This document shows positions 1 to 8,246 of a stretch of DNA of 64,000 bases, piece after piece. The DNA is taken from positions 1 through 64,000 of the forward strand of contig JAICKA010000001.1 of the NCBI GenBank assembly GCA_025928185.1. Reading direction: 5' to 3'. The translations under genes were made by a program, and so were the position numbers. The notes beneath the pieces are model-generated. The model searched no databases. It had not been told where the DNA came from and saw nothing but the letters and a program-made list of their open reading frames with translations. Position 1 is the stretch's first letter. Each line of letters starts with the position of its first letter. Origin of the DNA: Gemmatimonadaceae bacterium. GTDB lineage: Bacteria > Gemmatimonadota > Gemmatimonadetes > Gemmatimonadales > Gemmatimonadaceae.

Positions 1-405
1 CGCGGCCAGCGCACCGATGCCGATGCCGAGCATCACGATCGCATTGACGACCAGCGTCCCGGCGAAGCGTCCGCCGAGGAACGCCGCCTTGCTCACCGGC
101 AGCGTGTAGAACAGCGGGTCGGCGTGCGCTTCATAATCCTTGTATAGCGCGTTCCCGGCCAACGCCGCCGTGATCGATACGCCGAGCAGCGAGAACACCG
201 GAATGAACGACGCGAGCGCAAACGGCGCGTTGGCCATGACCTTGCCGCCGCTGCCCACCGCGAGGTTCAACTGATCCCACGCGCCGCCCGCCACGAGCAT
301 GAACAGAAACGCGATCGAGAAGAAGATCAGGAAGTACACCCACGTCGAGATCCGCCGCAGGTAGTACCGGATCTCCCAGCGCAGAATCGTGAGGAACGCC
401 ATCAT
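1..405 (-). CDS. ABC-2 type transporter permease, partial (3' end outside window)
   Basis: Membrane subunit of an ABC exporter, partner of the ATPase gene immediately upstream on the same strand. The first 135 residues are visible. A basic amphipathic start (MMAFLTILRWEIRYYLRR) is followed by a hydrophobic segment, a loop, and a second membrane region with an ALAGNALYKDYEAHADPLF stretch; that 'interface' patch before the next helices is typical of ABC-2 permeases of the ABC-2/CcmB type. The start ATG overlaps the ATPase stop codon (ATGA), so the two are translationally coupled. ATG ATG gives two possible starts one codon apart. The rest lies beyond the left edge, so substrate and full topology cannot be judged. 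Confidence 0.8.
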   Translation of the reverse strand, partial: MMAFLTILRWEIRYYLRRISTWVYFLIFFSIAFLFMLVAGGAWDQLNLAVGSGGKVMANAPFALASFIPVFSLLGVSITAALAGNALYKDYEAHADPLFYTLPVSKAAFLGGRFAGTLVVNAIVMLGIGIGALAA

Positions 406-1283
406 GCCGCGGGCGCCGGCTGCCGCATCGCCGCGAAGTACACATCTTCGAGCGTGGCCTGCGCGGGCTCGAAGCCGGCTTCCGGCGCGGATTCGGCATA
501 CACGCGCACGAGCGTCCGGCCGCCGGCGAGCTTGGTCGAGATCACATGGTATGCCTGCTGGTACGTGGCCAGCTCGCCGCGCTCCACGGCGCGCGTCCAC
601 ACACGGCCCCGCAGCTCGGCGATGGCGGCCTGCGGTTCACCCTCGAGACGGATCTCGCCGCGATCGATGATCGCCATGCGCGAACACAGATCGCTCACGT
701 CGTCGACGATGTGCGTCGACAGGATGACGATGCTGTTCTCACCCAGCTCCGCGAGCAGGTTGAGGAAGCGCACGCGCTCGGCCGGATCCAGTCCGGCCGT
801 CGGTTCGTCGACGATGATGAGCCGCGGATGGCCGAGCAGCGCGACGGCGATTCCGAACCGCTGCCGCATGCCGCCGGAGTAGCTGCCGAGCTGCTTGGTG
901 CGCGCGCTCTGGAGATTCGTCTGCTCGAGCAGCGCGTCGACGATCTGGCGCCGCTCACCGCGATCCGTGATGCCCTTGAGTATCGCGAAATGGTCGAGCA
1001 TGTCCTCCGCCGTCACGCGCGGATAGAGCCCGAACTCCTGCGGCAGATAGCCGAGCGTGCGGCGCACCGCCTGCTTGTCGCGCAGCACGTCGATGTCGCC
1101 GAGATGCACCGAGCCGGTGTCCGCTTCCTGCAATGTCGCGAGGATGCGCATGAAGGTCGACTTGCCGGCGCCGTTCGGACCGAGCAGACCGAACATTCCC
1201 TGCGGAATCGTGAGCGTGACGCCGTTCAGCGCGCGTGTACCGTTGTCGTACGTCTTCGACAGCCCTTCGATTCGCAGCTCCAT
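402..1283 (-). CDS. ABC transporter ATP-binding protein
   Basis: Cytoplasmic ATPase (293 aa) that powers the ABC-2 permease encoded downstream. All motifs are intact: Walker A GPNGAGKST near residue 37, Q-loop YLPQEFGLYP, signature YSGGMRQR, Walker B LIIVDEPTAGLDP, H-loop LSTHIVDDV. About 80 residues after the nucleotide-binding domain form a C-terminal extension as in drug/antibiotic or Na+ exporter ATPases (DrrA/NatA-like). A strong Shine-Dalgarno (GGAGGA) sits 5-6 bases before the ATG. The substrate cannot be told from sequence. It begins 21 bp downstream of the porin gene on the same strand, so the three genes could be one operon. Confidence 0.93.
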   Translation of the reverse strand: MELRIEGLSKTYDNGTRALNGVTLTIPQGMFGLLGPNGAGKSTFMRILATLQEADTGSVHLGDIDVLRDKQAVRRTLGYLPQEFGLYPRVTAEDMLDHFAILKGITDRGERRQIVDALLEQTNLQSARTKQLGSYSGGMRQRFGIAVALLGHPRLIIVDEPTAGLDPAERVRFLNLLAELGENSIVILSTHIVDDVSDLCSRMAIIDRGEIRLEGEPQAAIAELRGRVWTRAVERGELATYQQAYHVISTKLAGGRTLVRVYAESAPEAGFEPAQATLEDVYFAAMRQPAPAA

Positions 1284-1304
1284 GCACTCCTCCGGAAACG
1301 ACCC

Positions 1305-2363
1305 TTACCAGACTGCCTCGAACGCGACCAGGGCAAACGTCGCGCGCGGCGCGCTCACGTTTGGAAAACTCTGATGCACCAGGTTCAGCAGCACGCGCCC
1401 CGCTCCGCCGTCGATCGCGTAGCTGGCACCAGCTACAATCTGGCGCTCGAGCGCATCGTTTACCGACTGTTCCGCGCCAAGGTCGCGGTCCCACGTGTCC
1501 GCGCGCGCCACGAGCTCGATCCCGCGGCCCGGACGCACCGCGGTGAGCGCGTACCAGCCGAACCGCCGCAGCGCGCCATCGGTTCCACCCATCGCTTCGG
1601 CGCGGACGGTCACGCGTCGCGTGGCATACTGCGCCTCACCGCCGGCGCGCTGCCGGCGCTGCTCCGCCGGGCCGCCCTCGAATGCGCCGGATTCGCCGAC
1701 CTGCAGCCCAGGGATGGCATGCGCGTGCCAGACCAGTCGGCCAATGACTGCCTTCTGCGCGTTCGCGTCCGTCGCATTCTGGCTCTCGCCGGTCTCGTTG
1801 AATACACCAGCGTGGTACTCGAGCCCGGACGCGGTCGCGCCATTGAGCGAGACGCCGATGTCTCGCACGTCGCCGAATCCCGTGCCGCGCGAGCGCTCGA
1901 CGATGAACATCGTGCGCTCGATCGTCTCGACCTGCGGTGTTGGAATCGTTCCCTCGAGCGAGAGGGGGAGCAACTGCTGACCGGCGTCGATCTGCAGTGA
2001 ACGATTCACGACGTACGTCACGGCCGCATCCTGCAGCGGACGGCCGCGCTGGTCCAGCGCCACGCCGGTCACGGCTCCCGCCGAATCGCTTCGCGTCGCA
2101 ATACCGATGACCTTCGCGCCATCGAACCCGACGCGCCAGAGCAGGTGCGGCGACAACACGCCGGAAACCTTGAGATCCGCTTTGCGAAGGCGATAGCCAT
2201 CGGTCGTCGTCGGATCGCCCGCGCGATAGTATACCTCGACGAAGCCGTGAAAGTGTACGTCAGCGGCGGCGCGTGACACGACGGACGAGTCCTGCGCCGG
2301 AACGGTGCTCGAAGACAGCGCGATGGCGAGCGCGCCCGCGGCGAGCGCACGGATGGGGTGCAT
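1305..2363 (-). CDS. Phosphate-selective porin O/P-like outer-membrane protein
   Basis: Predicted outer-membrane beta-barrel of 352 aa. A signal peptide (MHPIRALAAGALAIALSSS, cleavage near VPAQ) is followed by the start typical of OprO/OprP-like porins (VHFHGFVEVYYRAGD, GYRLRKADLKVSGVLSP) and alternating short hydrophobic strands; the chain ends in an aromatic residue (FEAVW), the usual barrel C-terminus. The open frame continues upstream, but the ATG at 2363 gives a clean signal peptide and is chosen. It is divergent from the phosphoesterase gene, with about 100 bp between, so co-regulation by phosphate is possible but not shown. Family assignment is by strand pattern and N-terminal motif only. 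Confidence 0.72.
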   Translation of the reverse strand: MHPIRALAAGALAIALSSSTVPAQDSSVVSRAAADVHFHGFVEVYYRAGDPTTTDGYRLRKADLKVSGVLSPHLLWRVGFDGAKVIGIATRSDSAGAVTGVALDQRGRPLQDAAVTYVVNRSLQIDAGQQLLPLSLEGTIPTPQVETIERTMFIVERSRGTGFGDVRDIGVSLNGATASGLEYHAGVFNETGESQNATDANAQKAVIGRLVWHAHAIPGLQVGESGAFEGGPAEQRRQRAGGEAQYATRRVTVRAEAMGGTDGALRRFGWYALTAVRPGRGIELVARADTWDRDLGAEQSVNDALERQIVAGASYAIDGGAGRVLLNLVHQSFPNVSAPRATFALVAFEAVW

Positions 2364-2464
2364 CAGGGCGGGAATGGCGGAAAGGTGACGGGGCGCGGTG
2401 CGCGCCTGCGGCGAGATTGCGAGGCAATATCTTAGGGGATATCTCCTCCACGTGCGAGCCATCC

Positions 2465-4969
2465 GTGCACGCTGCTCATCGACATCCCTGCTCCCGTTCC
2501 GCGCTGCGCGCGCCGCTCGCGTTCGCTGTGCTGCTCCTCGCCGCCGCATGCACGCAGCGGCCAGCCTCCGAGCTGGCGACGAACGATTCGGTCGGCACAC
2601 GCCTCGCGCCGCGACTGCCGACCGGTGTCACGCTCGATCCCGCCACGCCGATGACTCCCATTGGACCGATGCCGCTCACGATGCGACTCGCTCCCGAGGG
2701 CGACCGTGTGGTGCTCTCGCTCGGCGGCTACGCACGGCAGGGACTCGAGATCGTCGACGTCGCGAGCGGTGCGGTGCTGCAGGAAGTGCCGCAAGCGTCC
2801 GCGTTCGTCGGCCTCGTGTTCTCGCGCGATGGCCGTACGCTGTATTCGTCCGGCGGCAATCAGGACGTGGTGTACCGGTACGACTGGAGCGGCGGCCGCG
2901 CGACACTGCGCGATAGCCTCGTGCTCGCGGTCAAGTCGCCGAGGCGCGCGGGCCGGCGCTACCCCGCTGGCATCGCGCTCTCGCCCGATGGACGCACGCT
3001 ATACGCGGCCGAGAATCTCGCCGATTCGCTTGCCGTGATCGACCTCGCGTCCGGCACAGTGAGGGAGCGAGTGCCGACGGATCGCTACCCGTACGATGTC
3101 GCCGTCGACGGCGCGGGAACCGTGTACGTCTCGAACTGGGGCGCAAATACCGTTTCGGTATTCGAGCCATCCGGCGACGGCCGCATACGCGCTGTCAGGC
3201 CGATGCTCGTCGCGCGTCATCCGTCGACGCTCGCGCTCACCGCGGATGGATCCCGCTTGTTCGTGGTCTCGGGCAGCACCGATCACGTGGCGGTGGTCGA
3301 CACGAAATTGCGCCGCGTGATCGCGCGACTGCTCGATCCGCCGCCGGCCGGGCCGCACGAGGGATCGACGCCGAACAATCTCGCGCTCTCGGCCGACGGC
3401 ACGCGGCTGTTCGTCGCGGAGGCGGATGCCAACGCCATCGGCGTGTTCGATCTTTCGGCGGCGACGTCGAACGTTGCCGCCGCGCACGGTACGGATCGAC
3501 TGAGCGGCCGCATTCCCGTCGGCTGGTATCCGACGGCCGTGCTCCCGGTGGGCGGCACACTCATCGTGGCGAATGGCAAAGGTCGCGGATCCCAGGCAAA
3601 TCCCGGCGGCCCGCAGCCGACTCGCCCCCACGAAGGCCAATACACGCTGAGTCTCATCGCCGGCGGATTGATGCGCGTGCCGCTCGCCGAAACAGCCGGC
3701 GATGCGCTGGCACGAATGACGGCGCGCGTCGCCGCGGCGAATCACTGGGCCGACGGACCGCAGCGCCACGTGTACCCGCCCTTCGCGCACGTCATCTACG
3801 TCATCAAGGAAAATCGCACGTACGATCAGATTTTCGGCGACGATCCGCAGGGCGACGGCGACACATCGCTGGTCTTCTTCCCGCGACCGATCTCGCCGAA
3901 CCATCACGCGATCGCGGATCGCTTTGGCCTGTTCGATCGCTTCTTCGTCGACGCCGAGGTGAGCGCGGACGGACATAACTGGTCGACCGCCGCGTACGCG
4001 ACGGATTATCTCGAAAAGACGGTACCTTCGAACTACTCGGGCCGCGGCCGCACGTACGACTACGAAGGGACGAACGGCGGCTTCGGCCTCAAGCACGTGC
4101 CGGAAGACGACGTTGCCGAGCCGGCGAGCGGGTATCTGTGGAATCTCGCGGAGCAGAAGGGACTGACCTTCCGCAACTACGGCGAATTCGTTTCGCCGTC
4201 GTCGGACGACGCCGACGATCCGCTGCCGGCGGGCTACCGCGGCAACAAGCCATTCCTGTTCTCGAATACCAATCCGCTCTATCCCGGCTTCGATCTCACG
4301 ATCAAGGACCAGCACCGCGCCGACGTCTGGCTGGCCGAGTTCGAGCAGTACGTGCGCCGCGATTCGATGCCCGCGCTGGAGATCGTGCGACTGCCGAACG
4401 ATCACACGTCGGGCGCGGCCGCTGGCCACCCGACGCCTCGCGCGGCGTTCGCGGACAACGATCTCGCGCTCGGCCGGATGATCGAAGCGCTGTCGCACTC
4501 GCCGTTCTGGAAGAACACCGTGGTGTTCGTGTTGGAGGACGATGCGCAGAACGGCCCGGACCACGTCGACTCGCACCGATCCTCGCTGCTGGTGATCTCG
4601 GCGTACAACCGGCCGGGCGCAATTCACCGTTTCGTCAACACGACCGACGTGCTGCGAACGATCGAGGAGATTCTCGGCGTGCAGTCGATGTCGCAGTTCG
4701 ACTACTTCGGTCGGCCGCTCCGCGATATCTGGGCGAGCACGCCCGACCTGCGGCCGTACACGCATCTGGTGCCCGCCGTTTCGCTCGACGAGATGAATCC
4801 CGCCGGCACGCGCGGGGCGCGTGAGTCGGAAGGTCTCGACCTCCACGTGGAGGACGTGGCGGACGAGGCATTGTTCAATCGGATTCTGTGGCGGACGATC
4901 AAAGGTCCGAACTCGCCGTATCCCGGCACGCGCCGGGCGTCGGCTCAGGACCTGCGGATCGATCGGTAG
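2465..4969 (+). CDS. YncE-like beta-propeller / phosphoesterase fusion lipoprotein
   Basis: Secreted protein of about 834 aa. A GTG start at 2465 gives a lipoprotein signal (LAFAVLLLAAAC); no ATG fits. Residues about 50-410 are YVTN/YncE-type repeats (LSPDGRTLYAAENLADS, ADGSRLFVVSGSTDH), a seven-bladed propeller. Residues about 440-790 belong to the phosphoesterase/acid phosphatase family related to phospholipase C: VIKENRTYDQIFGDD is the N-terminal signature, and VFVLEDDAQNGPDHVDSHR carries the metal-binding acids near the end. Such 'bifunctional YncE/alkaline-phosphatase-like' proteins are common in Acidobacteriota and Gemmatimonadota; their substrate is unknown. It ends 1 bp before the convergent infA stop. 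Confidence 0.85.
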   Translation: MHAAHRHPCSRSALRAPLAFAVLLLAAACTQRPASELATNDSVGTRLAPRLPTGVTLDPATPMTPIGPMPLTMRLAPEGDRVVLSLGGYARQGLEIVDVASGAVLQEVPQASAFVGLVFSRDGRTLYSSGGNQDVVYRYDWSGGRATLRDSLVLAVKSPRRAGRRYPAGIALSPDGRTLYAAENLADSLAVIDLASGTVRERVPTDRYPYDVAVDGAGTVYVSNWGANTVSVFEPSGDGRIRAVRPMLVARHPSTLALTADGSRLFVVSGSTDHVAVVDTKLRRVIARLLDPPPAGPHEGSTPNNLALSADGTRLFVAEADANAIGVFDLSAATSNVAAAHGTDRLSGRIPVGWYPTAVLPVGGTLIVANGKGRGSQANPGGPQPTRPHEGQYTLSLIAGGLMRVPLAETAGDALARMTARVAAANHWADGPQRHVYPPFAHVIYVIKENRTYDQIFGDDPQGDGDTSLVFFPRPISPNHHAIADRFGLFDRFFVDAEVSADGHNWSTAAYATDYLEKTVPSNYSGRGRTYDYEGTNGGFGLKHVPEDDVAEPASGYLWNLAEQKGLTFRNYGEFVSPSSDDADDPLPAGYRGNKPFLFSNTNPLYPGFDLTIKDQHRADVWLAEFEQYVRRDSMPALEIVRLPNDHTSGAAAGHPTPRAAFADNDLALGRMIEALSHSPFWKNTVVFVLEDDAQNGPDHVDSHRSSLLVISAYNRPGAIHRFVNTTDVLRTIEEILGVQSMSQFDYFGRPLRDIWASTPDLRPYTHLVPAVSLDEMNPAGTRGARESEGLDLHVEDVADEALFNRILWRTIKGPNSPYPGTRRASAQDLRIDR

Positions 4970-4970
4970 G

Positions 4971-5192
4971 TCAGGTCTTGTGCCGGAAGATGATGCGGCC
5001 GCGCGTGAGATCGTAGGGCGAAACCTCGATCGTCACCCGGTCGCCGGCGAGCACGCGAATGCGAAACCGTCGCATGTTGCCGCCAAGTGTGGCGAGCACG
5101 TTGTGTCCGTTGGTCAACTGCACGCGGAAGGTGGCGTTCGGCAATACTTCCGTCACCTGTCCTTCCAGCTGTATCGGTTCTTCCTTGGCCAT
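4971..5192 (-). CDS. infA: Translation initiation factor IF-1
   Basis: Essential 73-aa OB-fold protein binding the 30S A site during initiation. It has the full family length and signature: [62 protein letters not shown] Shine-Dalgarno (AGGA) lies 5 bases before the ATG. The gene is alone, not in the ribosomal-protein operon, and its stop lies next to the stop of the convergent phosphoesterase gene. A TATACT -10 box about 30 bp upstream suggests its own promoter. Confidence 0.97.
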   Translation of the reverse strand: MAKEEPIQLEGQVTEVLPNATFRVQLTNGHNVLATLGGNMRRFRIRVLAGDRVTIEVSPYDLTRGRIIFRHKT

Positions 5193-5224
5193 GTAGTCCT
5201 GGTGGTGGGTGTGCGAGCGCTAGA

Positions 5225-5253
5225 AGTATAGGGCCGCAATCGGAGAACTGTAA
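5225..5253 (-). promoter_or_regulatory. Putative infA promoter
   Basis: On the minus strand a good -10 box (TATACT, 5225-5230) lies about 30 bp before the infA start codon. The best -35 candidate at 17-bp spacing (TTACAG) is poor, so only the -10 box is convincing. It sits downstream of the terminator hairpin at 5278-5302, which fits a separate infA transcript. Confidence 0.4.
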
Positions 5254-5277
5254 GACAATCCATGAATTGAAACAACA

Positions 5278-5302
5278 ACGGGGGCCGACTGTCGGCCCCC
5301 GT
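5278..5302 (-). terminator. Rho-independent terminator of the kinase-lipoprotein unit
   Basis: Perfect 11-bp inverted repeat (ACGGGGGCCGA / TCGGCCCCCGT) with a 3-base loop, starting 25 bases after the stop of the glycine-zipper lipoprotein gene on the minus strand. A T-rich stretch (TTGTTGTTTC) follows on that strand. It separates this unit from infA. Confidence 0.85.
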
Positions 5303-5327
5303 GTGTCGTACATACGTGCTGCGGTAT

Positions 5328-5834
5328 TTACGGTTTCTTCGTCTTGTCCACGTTGTTGCCGATCACGCCGCCCAGAATTCCACCGACCGCGGCACCGATC
5401 AACCCGCCCTTCACCTTGTTGTGACTCGTCACGGCGCCGATGACGGCGCCCGCGCCGGCGCCGATCGCCGCGTCGCGCTTCGTGTGCTTCACGACCGTAG
5501 GCGCGCGCGCGGTGGTGGTCGTCGTCACGCTGCCCGTCGAACCGCTGCTGCGCGCCGAGCTGCCGCCGCTCGAGCCACGCGAACTGCGATGGTGCACCGT
5601 TGCCACCTCGCCGGACGAGCTGTGCGTCGTGGGCGCCGCGGTGCCGTTCGCGGTGAGCGCGTTCGGCGCCGGCGTGCGCTCGGCCGCCGACAGGCTATCG
5701 AGCTGGGCCTGATTCTGCTGCGCGGCGAGCGAGAGATCAGTGTTCAGTGCGGTATCGGCGGCGTTGCCGCCGCTTCGGCTGCACGCGCCCGCGATGAGCG
5801 CGGCACACGCGAATACGGTCAATCTGCGAATCAT
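5328..5834 (-). CDS. Glycine-zipper lipoprotein
   Basis: Small envelope lipoprotein of 168 aa. The signal ends in a lipobox (CAALIAGAC, lipidated Cys near residue 18). Residues 60-115 are low complexity, rich in Ser, Thr and Gly, probably a flexible linker. The C-terminal third is a glycine-zipper pair (DAAIGAGAGAVIGAVTS and GGLIGAAVGGILGGVIGNN) as in YMGG/Rick_17kDa proteins, which insert in or lie against membranes. The ATG overlaps the histidine-kinase stop (ATGA), so the two should be co-translated, an unusual pairing. No specific function can be given. Confidence 0.8.
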   Translation of the reverse strand: MIRRLTVFACAALIAGACSRSGGNAADTALNTDLSLAAQQNQAQLDSLSAAERTPAPNALTANGTAAPTTHSSSGEVATVHHRSSRGSSGGSSARSSGSTGSVTTTTTARAPTVVKHTKRDAAIGAGAGAVIGAVTSHNKVKGGLIGAAVGGILGGVIGNNVDKTKKP

Positions 5835-7588
5835 CGTTCCTCGACATCGGTACGGGTCGCACCGAGCAGGGCAGAGGCTGTGCCATCTGGGTCGTCATCC
5901 GAGCTGCGTTCGGCGGTACCGGCAGATTCCATCATCGTTCGCGTCAGCGCCCGACAGCTGAGGTTCTCTGCCTGCTCGAGAAAACGCGACACGATCGTCA
6001 GCGCCTCCGTAAACGCGCGGCCTCGGACATCGGCCGACCGCCGGCGAATGGCTCGCTCGATCTCCTCGGCGAGAATGAGCCACTCGCGGCGTAGCGTCTC
6101 GGTGGTCCACCCCAGTCGCGCTCGTTGCGCCCCGTGCCGCTCGGCGACTACGCGCTGAATGGCCGTTCCGTCGGCAAGCAGCGTGGACGGCTGACCAGCC
6201 GTTTCTTCGACTGCGATGAGCACGCCCGCGAGATCGGCGATGTACGTCCCCACGTGATCGGCGAGCTGCGATGTGCGCAGCGCCCGCGCGCCCGGGGCAA
6301 CCTCGTCGTTGCGCAGACGCGTGACGAACGACGCGACGATATGCTCCAACTCGTGCACCAGCGATTCGCCGACGTCGGCCAATCCGTGGACGGGCCTGGA
6401 CGGCTCGATCGAAGCTCGCGGCCGCTCCGCCGCTCCCAATGCGCGGTCGGCGGGACGAAGCCAGAGCGTGAACGTCGACCCACGACCGAGCTCGCTGCGG
6501 ACGGTCAGGTCTCCCCCCATGAGGCGGGCGAGGCGTCGGCTGATCGTCAGCCCGAGACCGGAACCGTCGTTCGGCCGCGTGTGTCCGCCTTCGACCTGCA
6601 CGAACGGGTCGAAGATCGTCGAGAGCTGCTCCGGCGGAATTCCGATCCCGGTGTCCGCCACCCGCAGGTAGACCCATCGCTCCGATTGCGCGAGTCGGGC
6701 CTCGGGATCCGGTTGGCGAGTGACGCCGCACTCGAGGCGGACCTGTCCCGCGGTTTCCGTGAACTTCACCGCGTTGTTCAGCAAGTTGACGAGAATCTGG
6801 CGAACGCGGTCTTCGTCCCCGGAGTACACCGCATCGGGATCGCCGGTGCAGCTCGCCGAAATGTTGATGCCGCGGGTTTCCGCAACCGGCTGCACCAGCG
6901 CAAGGGCCGCATCGGCGGTTTCTGTGGCGCGCGCGACACCGATCTCGAGCGAGAGGCGCCCGGCTTCCACCTTCGCCAAGTCGAGGACTTCGTTGACCAA
7001 CCCGAGCAGGTGGCGCCCGCTGGCACGAATGCGCGACACCTGTTGACGCTGTTCGGCCGTGAGCGGACCGCCGATGCCGAGATCGAGCAGCTCGGCGTAC
7101 CCGATCACCGCGTTGAGCGGCGTCCGCAACTCGTGGCTCATGACGGCGAGGAACTCCGATTTCGCCTGATTCGCCGCCTCCGCCTCGGCGCGGGCGCGCC
7201 GCTCGCGCTCCAGCTGCGCCGCCCGCTCTTCAGCGCGTTTACGGTCAGTGATGTCGCGCAGGCTCACGAGCCGCGCCGGCTCGGATTCCCAATCGGTATC
7301 GACGACTCGGAGCTCGGCGGAGACGGTTTCGCCGCCCGGCCGAATGACATCCACCTCGGCGTTCGAGCCGCCGGCCGGAATGCCGAAAGTGGTGCCGATG
7401 AGCGACGCACTGGACCTGCCGAACAGATGCTCCGCCGCCGGATTGGCAAAGCGGATCACCCCGTCGAGGCCGACGATGACGATACCATCGGCCATGCGTT
7501 CGACAATGGTGCGCAAACGATGCTGTTCCAACTGCCGCGCGCCGCGACGATCGCCGGTGACACGCCGCTCAGTCGATCTACCAGACAC
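5831..7588 (-). CDS. PAS-domain sensor histidine kinase with RsbRD-like C-terminal domain
   Basis: Cytoplasmic sensor kinase of 585 aa without obvious membrane segments. Order: PAS (about 22-115: MADGIVIVGLDGVIRFANPA), short coiled coil rich in Ala/Glu/Arg (117-145), HisKA with H-box MSHELRTPLNAVIGYAELL (phospho-His about 152), HATPase_c (N-box QILVNLLNNAVKF; G boxes VADTGIGIPPEQL and GSGLGLTISRRL). After it comes about 150 residues resembling the RsbRD/RsbR N-terminal helical domain (ERHGAQRARLGWTTETLRRE), normally found in stressosome proteins. No receiver domain and no neighbouring response regulator. GTG start at 7588. Divergent from kaiBC, so an output role for that clock-like pair is possible but inferred from position only. 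Confidence 0.9.
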   Translation of the reverse strand: MSGRSTERRVTGDRRGARQLEQHRLRTIVERMADGIVIVGLDGVIRFANPAAEHLFGRSSASLIGTTFGIPAGGSNAEVDVIRPGGETVSAELRVVDTDWESEPARLVSLRDITDRKRAEERAAQLERERRARAEAEAANQAKSEFLAVMSHELRTPLNAVIGYAELLDLGIGGPLTAEQRQQVSRIRASGRHLLGLVNEVLDLAKVEAGRLSLEIGVARATETADAALALVQPVAETRGINISASCTGDPDAVYSGDEDRVRQILVNLLNNAVKFTETAGQVRLECGVTRQPDPEARLAQSERWVYLRVADTGIGIPPEQLSTIFDPFVQVEGGHTRPNDGSGLGLTISRRLARLMGGDLTVRSELGRGSTFTLWLRPADRALGAAERPRASIEPSRPVHGLADVGESLVHELEHIVASFVTRLRNDEVAPGARALRTSQLADHVGTYIADLAGVLIAVEETAGQPSTLLADGTAIQRVVAERHGAQRARLGWTTETLRREWLILAEEIERAIRRRSADVRGRAFTEALTIVSRFLEQAENLSCRALTRTMMESAGTAERSSDDDPDGTASALLGATRTDVEER

Positions 7589-7947
7589 GTGGCGCAGCGG
7601 CGCGTGTTCGGGAGTGCATCGAGCCGCACCCCTGCGTCGTGCCGTGAAGGTTGTTTGCCAGAACGCGCATCGTAGCTCCGCTGCCCGTCGTCCGGCGAGT
7701 CATTCCGCATGGTTCGGGCTGTTACACTCATTATCAAGCTCCATGCCCTGTCGGCAGACGCGGTGCACCGCACACGGGGGCAAACCGGCGATGCGCCCGC
7801 AGGGACGGGCCTTGCCGCCTGCACCGGCCCGGAGTCAGCTTTCGAGCGCTGCACGCGCCCGCCCACTGTCCGGCGGAGCGTCCGCACGCGCCTCATATCG
7901 GTTATGTACCTCGGAAATATTTCGCCAATGAAGACGGAGCGTCACCG
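7589..7947. other. Divergent intergenic region between kinase and kaiBC
   Basis: 359 bp that must hold the promoters of both the kinase (minus) and kaiBC (plus). No open frame looks coding. On the plus strand a GC-rich structured stretch, about 7771-7826, has outer arms CGGTGCA / TGCACCG enclosing GGGGGCAAACC and GGGACG. It looks like a folded leader but matches no riboswitch class well enough to name. The last 60 bp before kaiB are AT-richer. Confidence 0.5.
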
Positions 7948-8238
7948 TTGACCTACCTGCTGAAGCTCTACGTTCTTGGCAAGACGGGGAAAGCCGAGCG
8001 GGCGGTGAACAACCTCCGTGAGATCTGCGAGCATCAACTCGCGGGCGCGTACGAGCTGCAGATCATCGACGTCCTCGAAAATCCACAGCTTGCTGAAGAC
8101 GAGAAGATCCTCGCCACGCCCACGCTGATCAAACAGCTGCCGCCGCCGCTGCGTCGGGTCATCGGCGACATGTCCGACAGGGACAAGGTGCTTCTCGGGC
8201 TCGAGGTACACCCCGACACCACTTCCTCGAACGGATAG
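7948..8238 (+). CDS. kaiB: Circadian clock protein KaiB
   Basis: 96-aa thioredoxin-like fold-switching protein that binds KaiC. The family core is clear: TYLLKLYVLGKTGKAERAVNNL, LAGAYELQIIDVLENPQLAE, KILATPTLIKQLPPPLRRVIGD. The start is a TTG at 7948: it is preceded at 9 bases by GGAG, and the protein then begins as KaiB proteins do. The frame stays open far upstream, but that part is compositionally unlike KaiB and is rejected. kaiC begins 8 bp downstream, so they form one operon. No kaiA is in the window. Confidence 0.95.
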   Translation: MTYLLKLYVLGKTGKAERAVNNLREICEHQLAGAYELQIIDVLENPQLAEDEKILATPTLIKQLPPPLRRVIGDMSDRDKVLLGLEVHPDTTSSNG

Positions 8239-8246
8239 CCGAACCG

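Noticed and set aside
4999-5230. Alternative gene overlapping infA on the plus strand
   Set aside because: infA has full-length family identity and its own SD; the plus-strand frames are shadows.
7765-7830. c-di-GMP-I (GEMM) or fluoride riboswitch upstream of kaiB
   Set aside because: GCACA..GGGGGCAAACC and GGGACG are GEMM-like, but the conserved GCAAAGCC half and the P2 stem are missing; the fluoride pseudoknot is not formed either. Only a structured leader is claimed.
7651-7947. Longer KaiB N-terminus starting at 7651
   Set aside because: The extra 99 codons are Pro/Arg/His/Cys-rich with no similarity to KaiB and no SD; TTG at 7948 has one.
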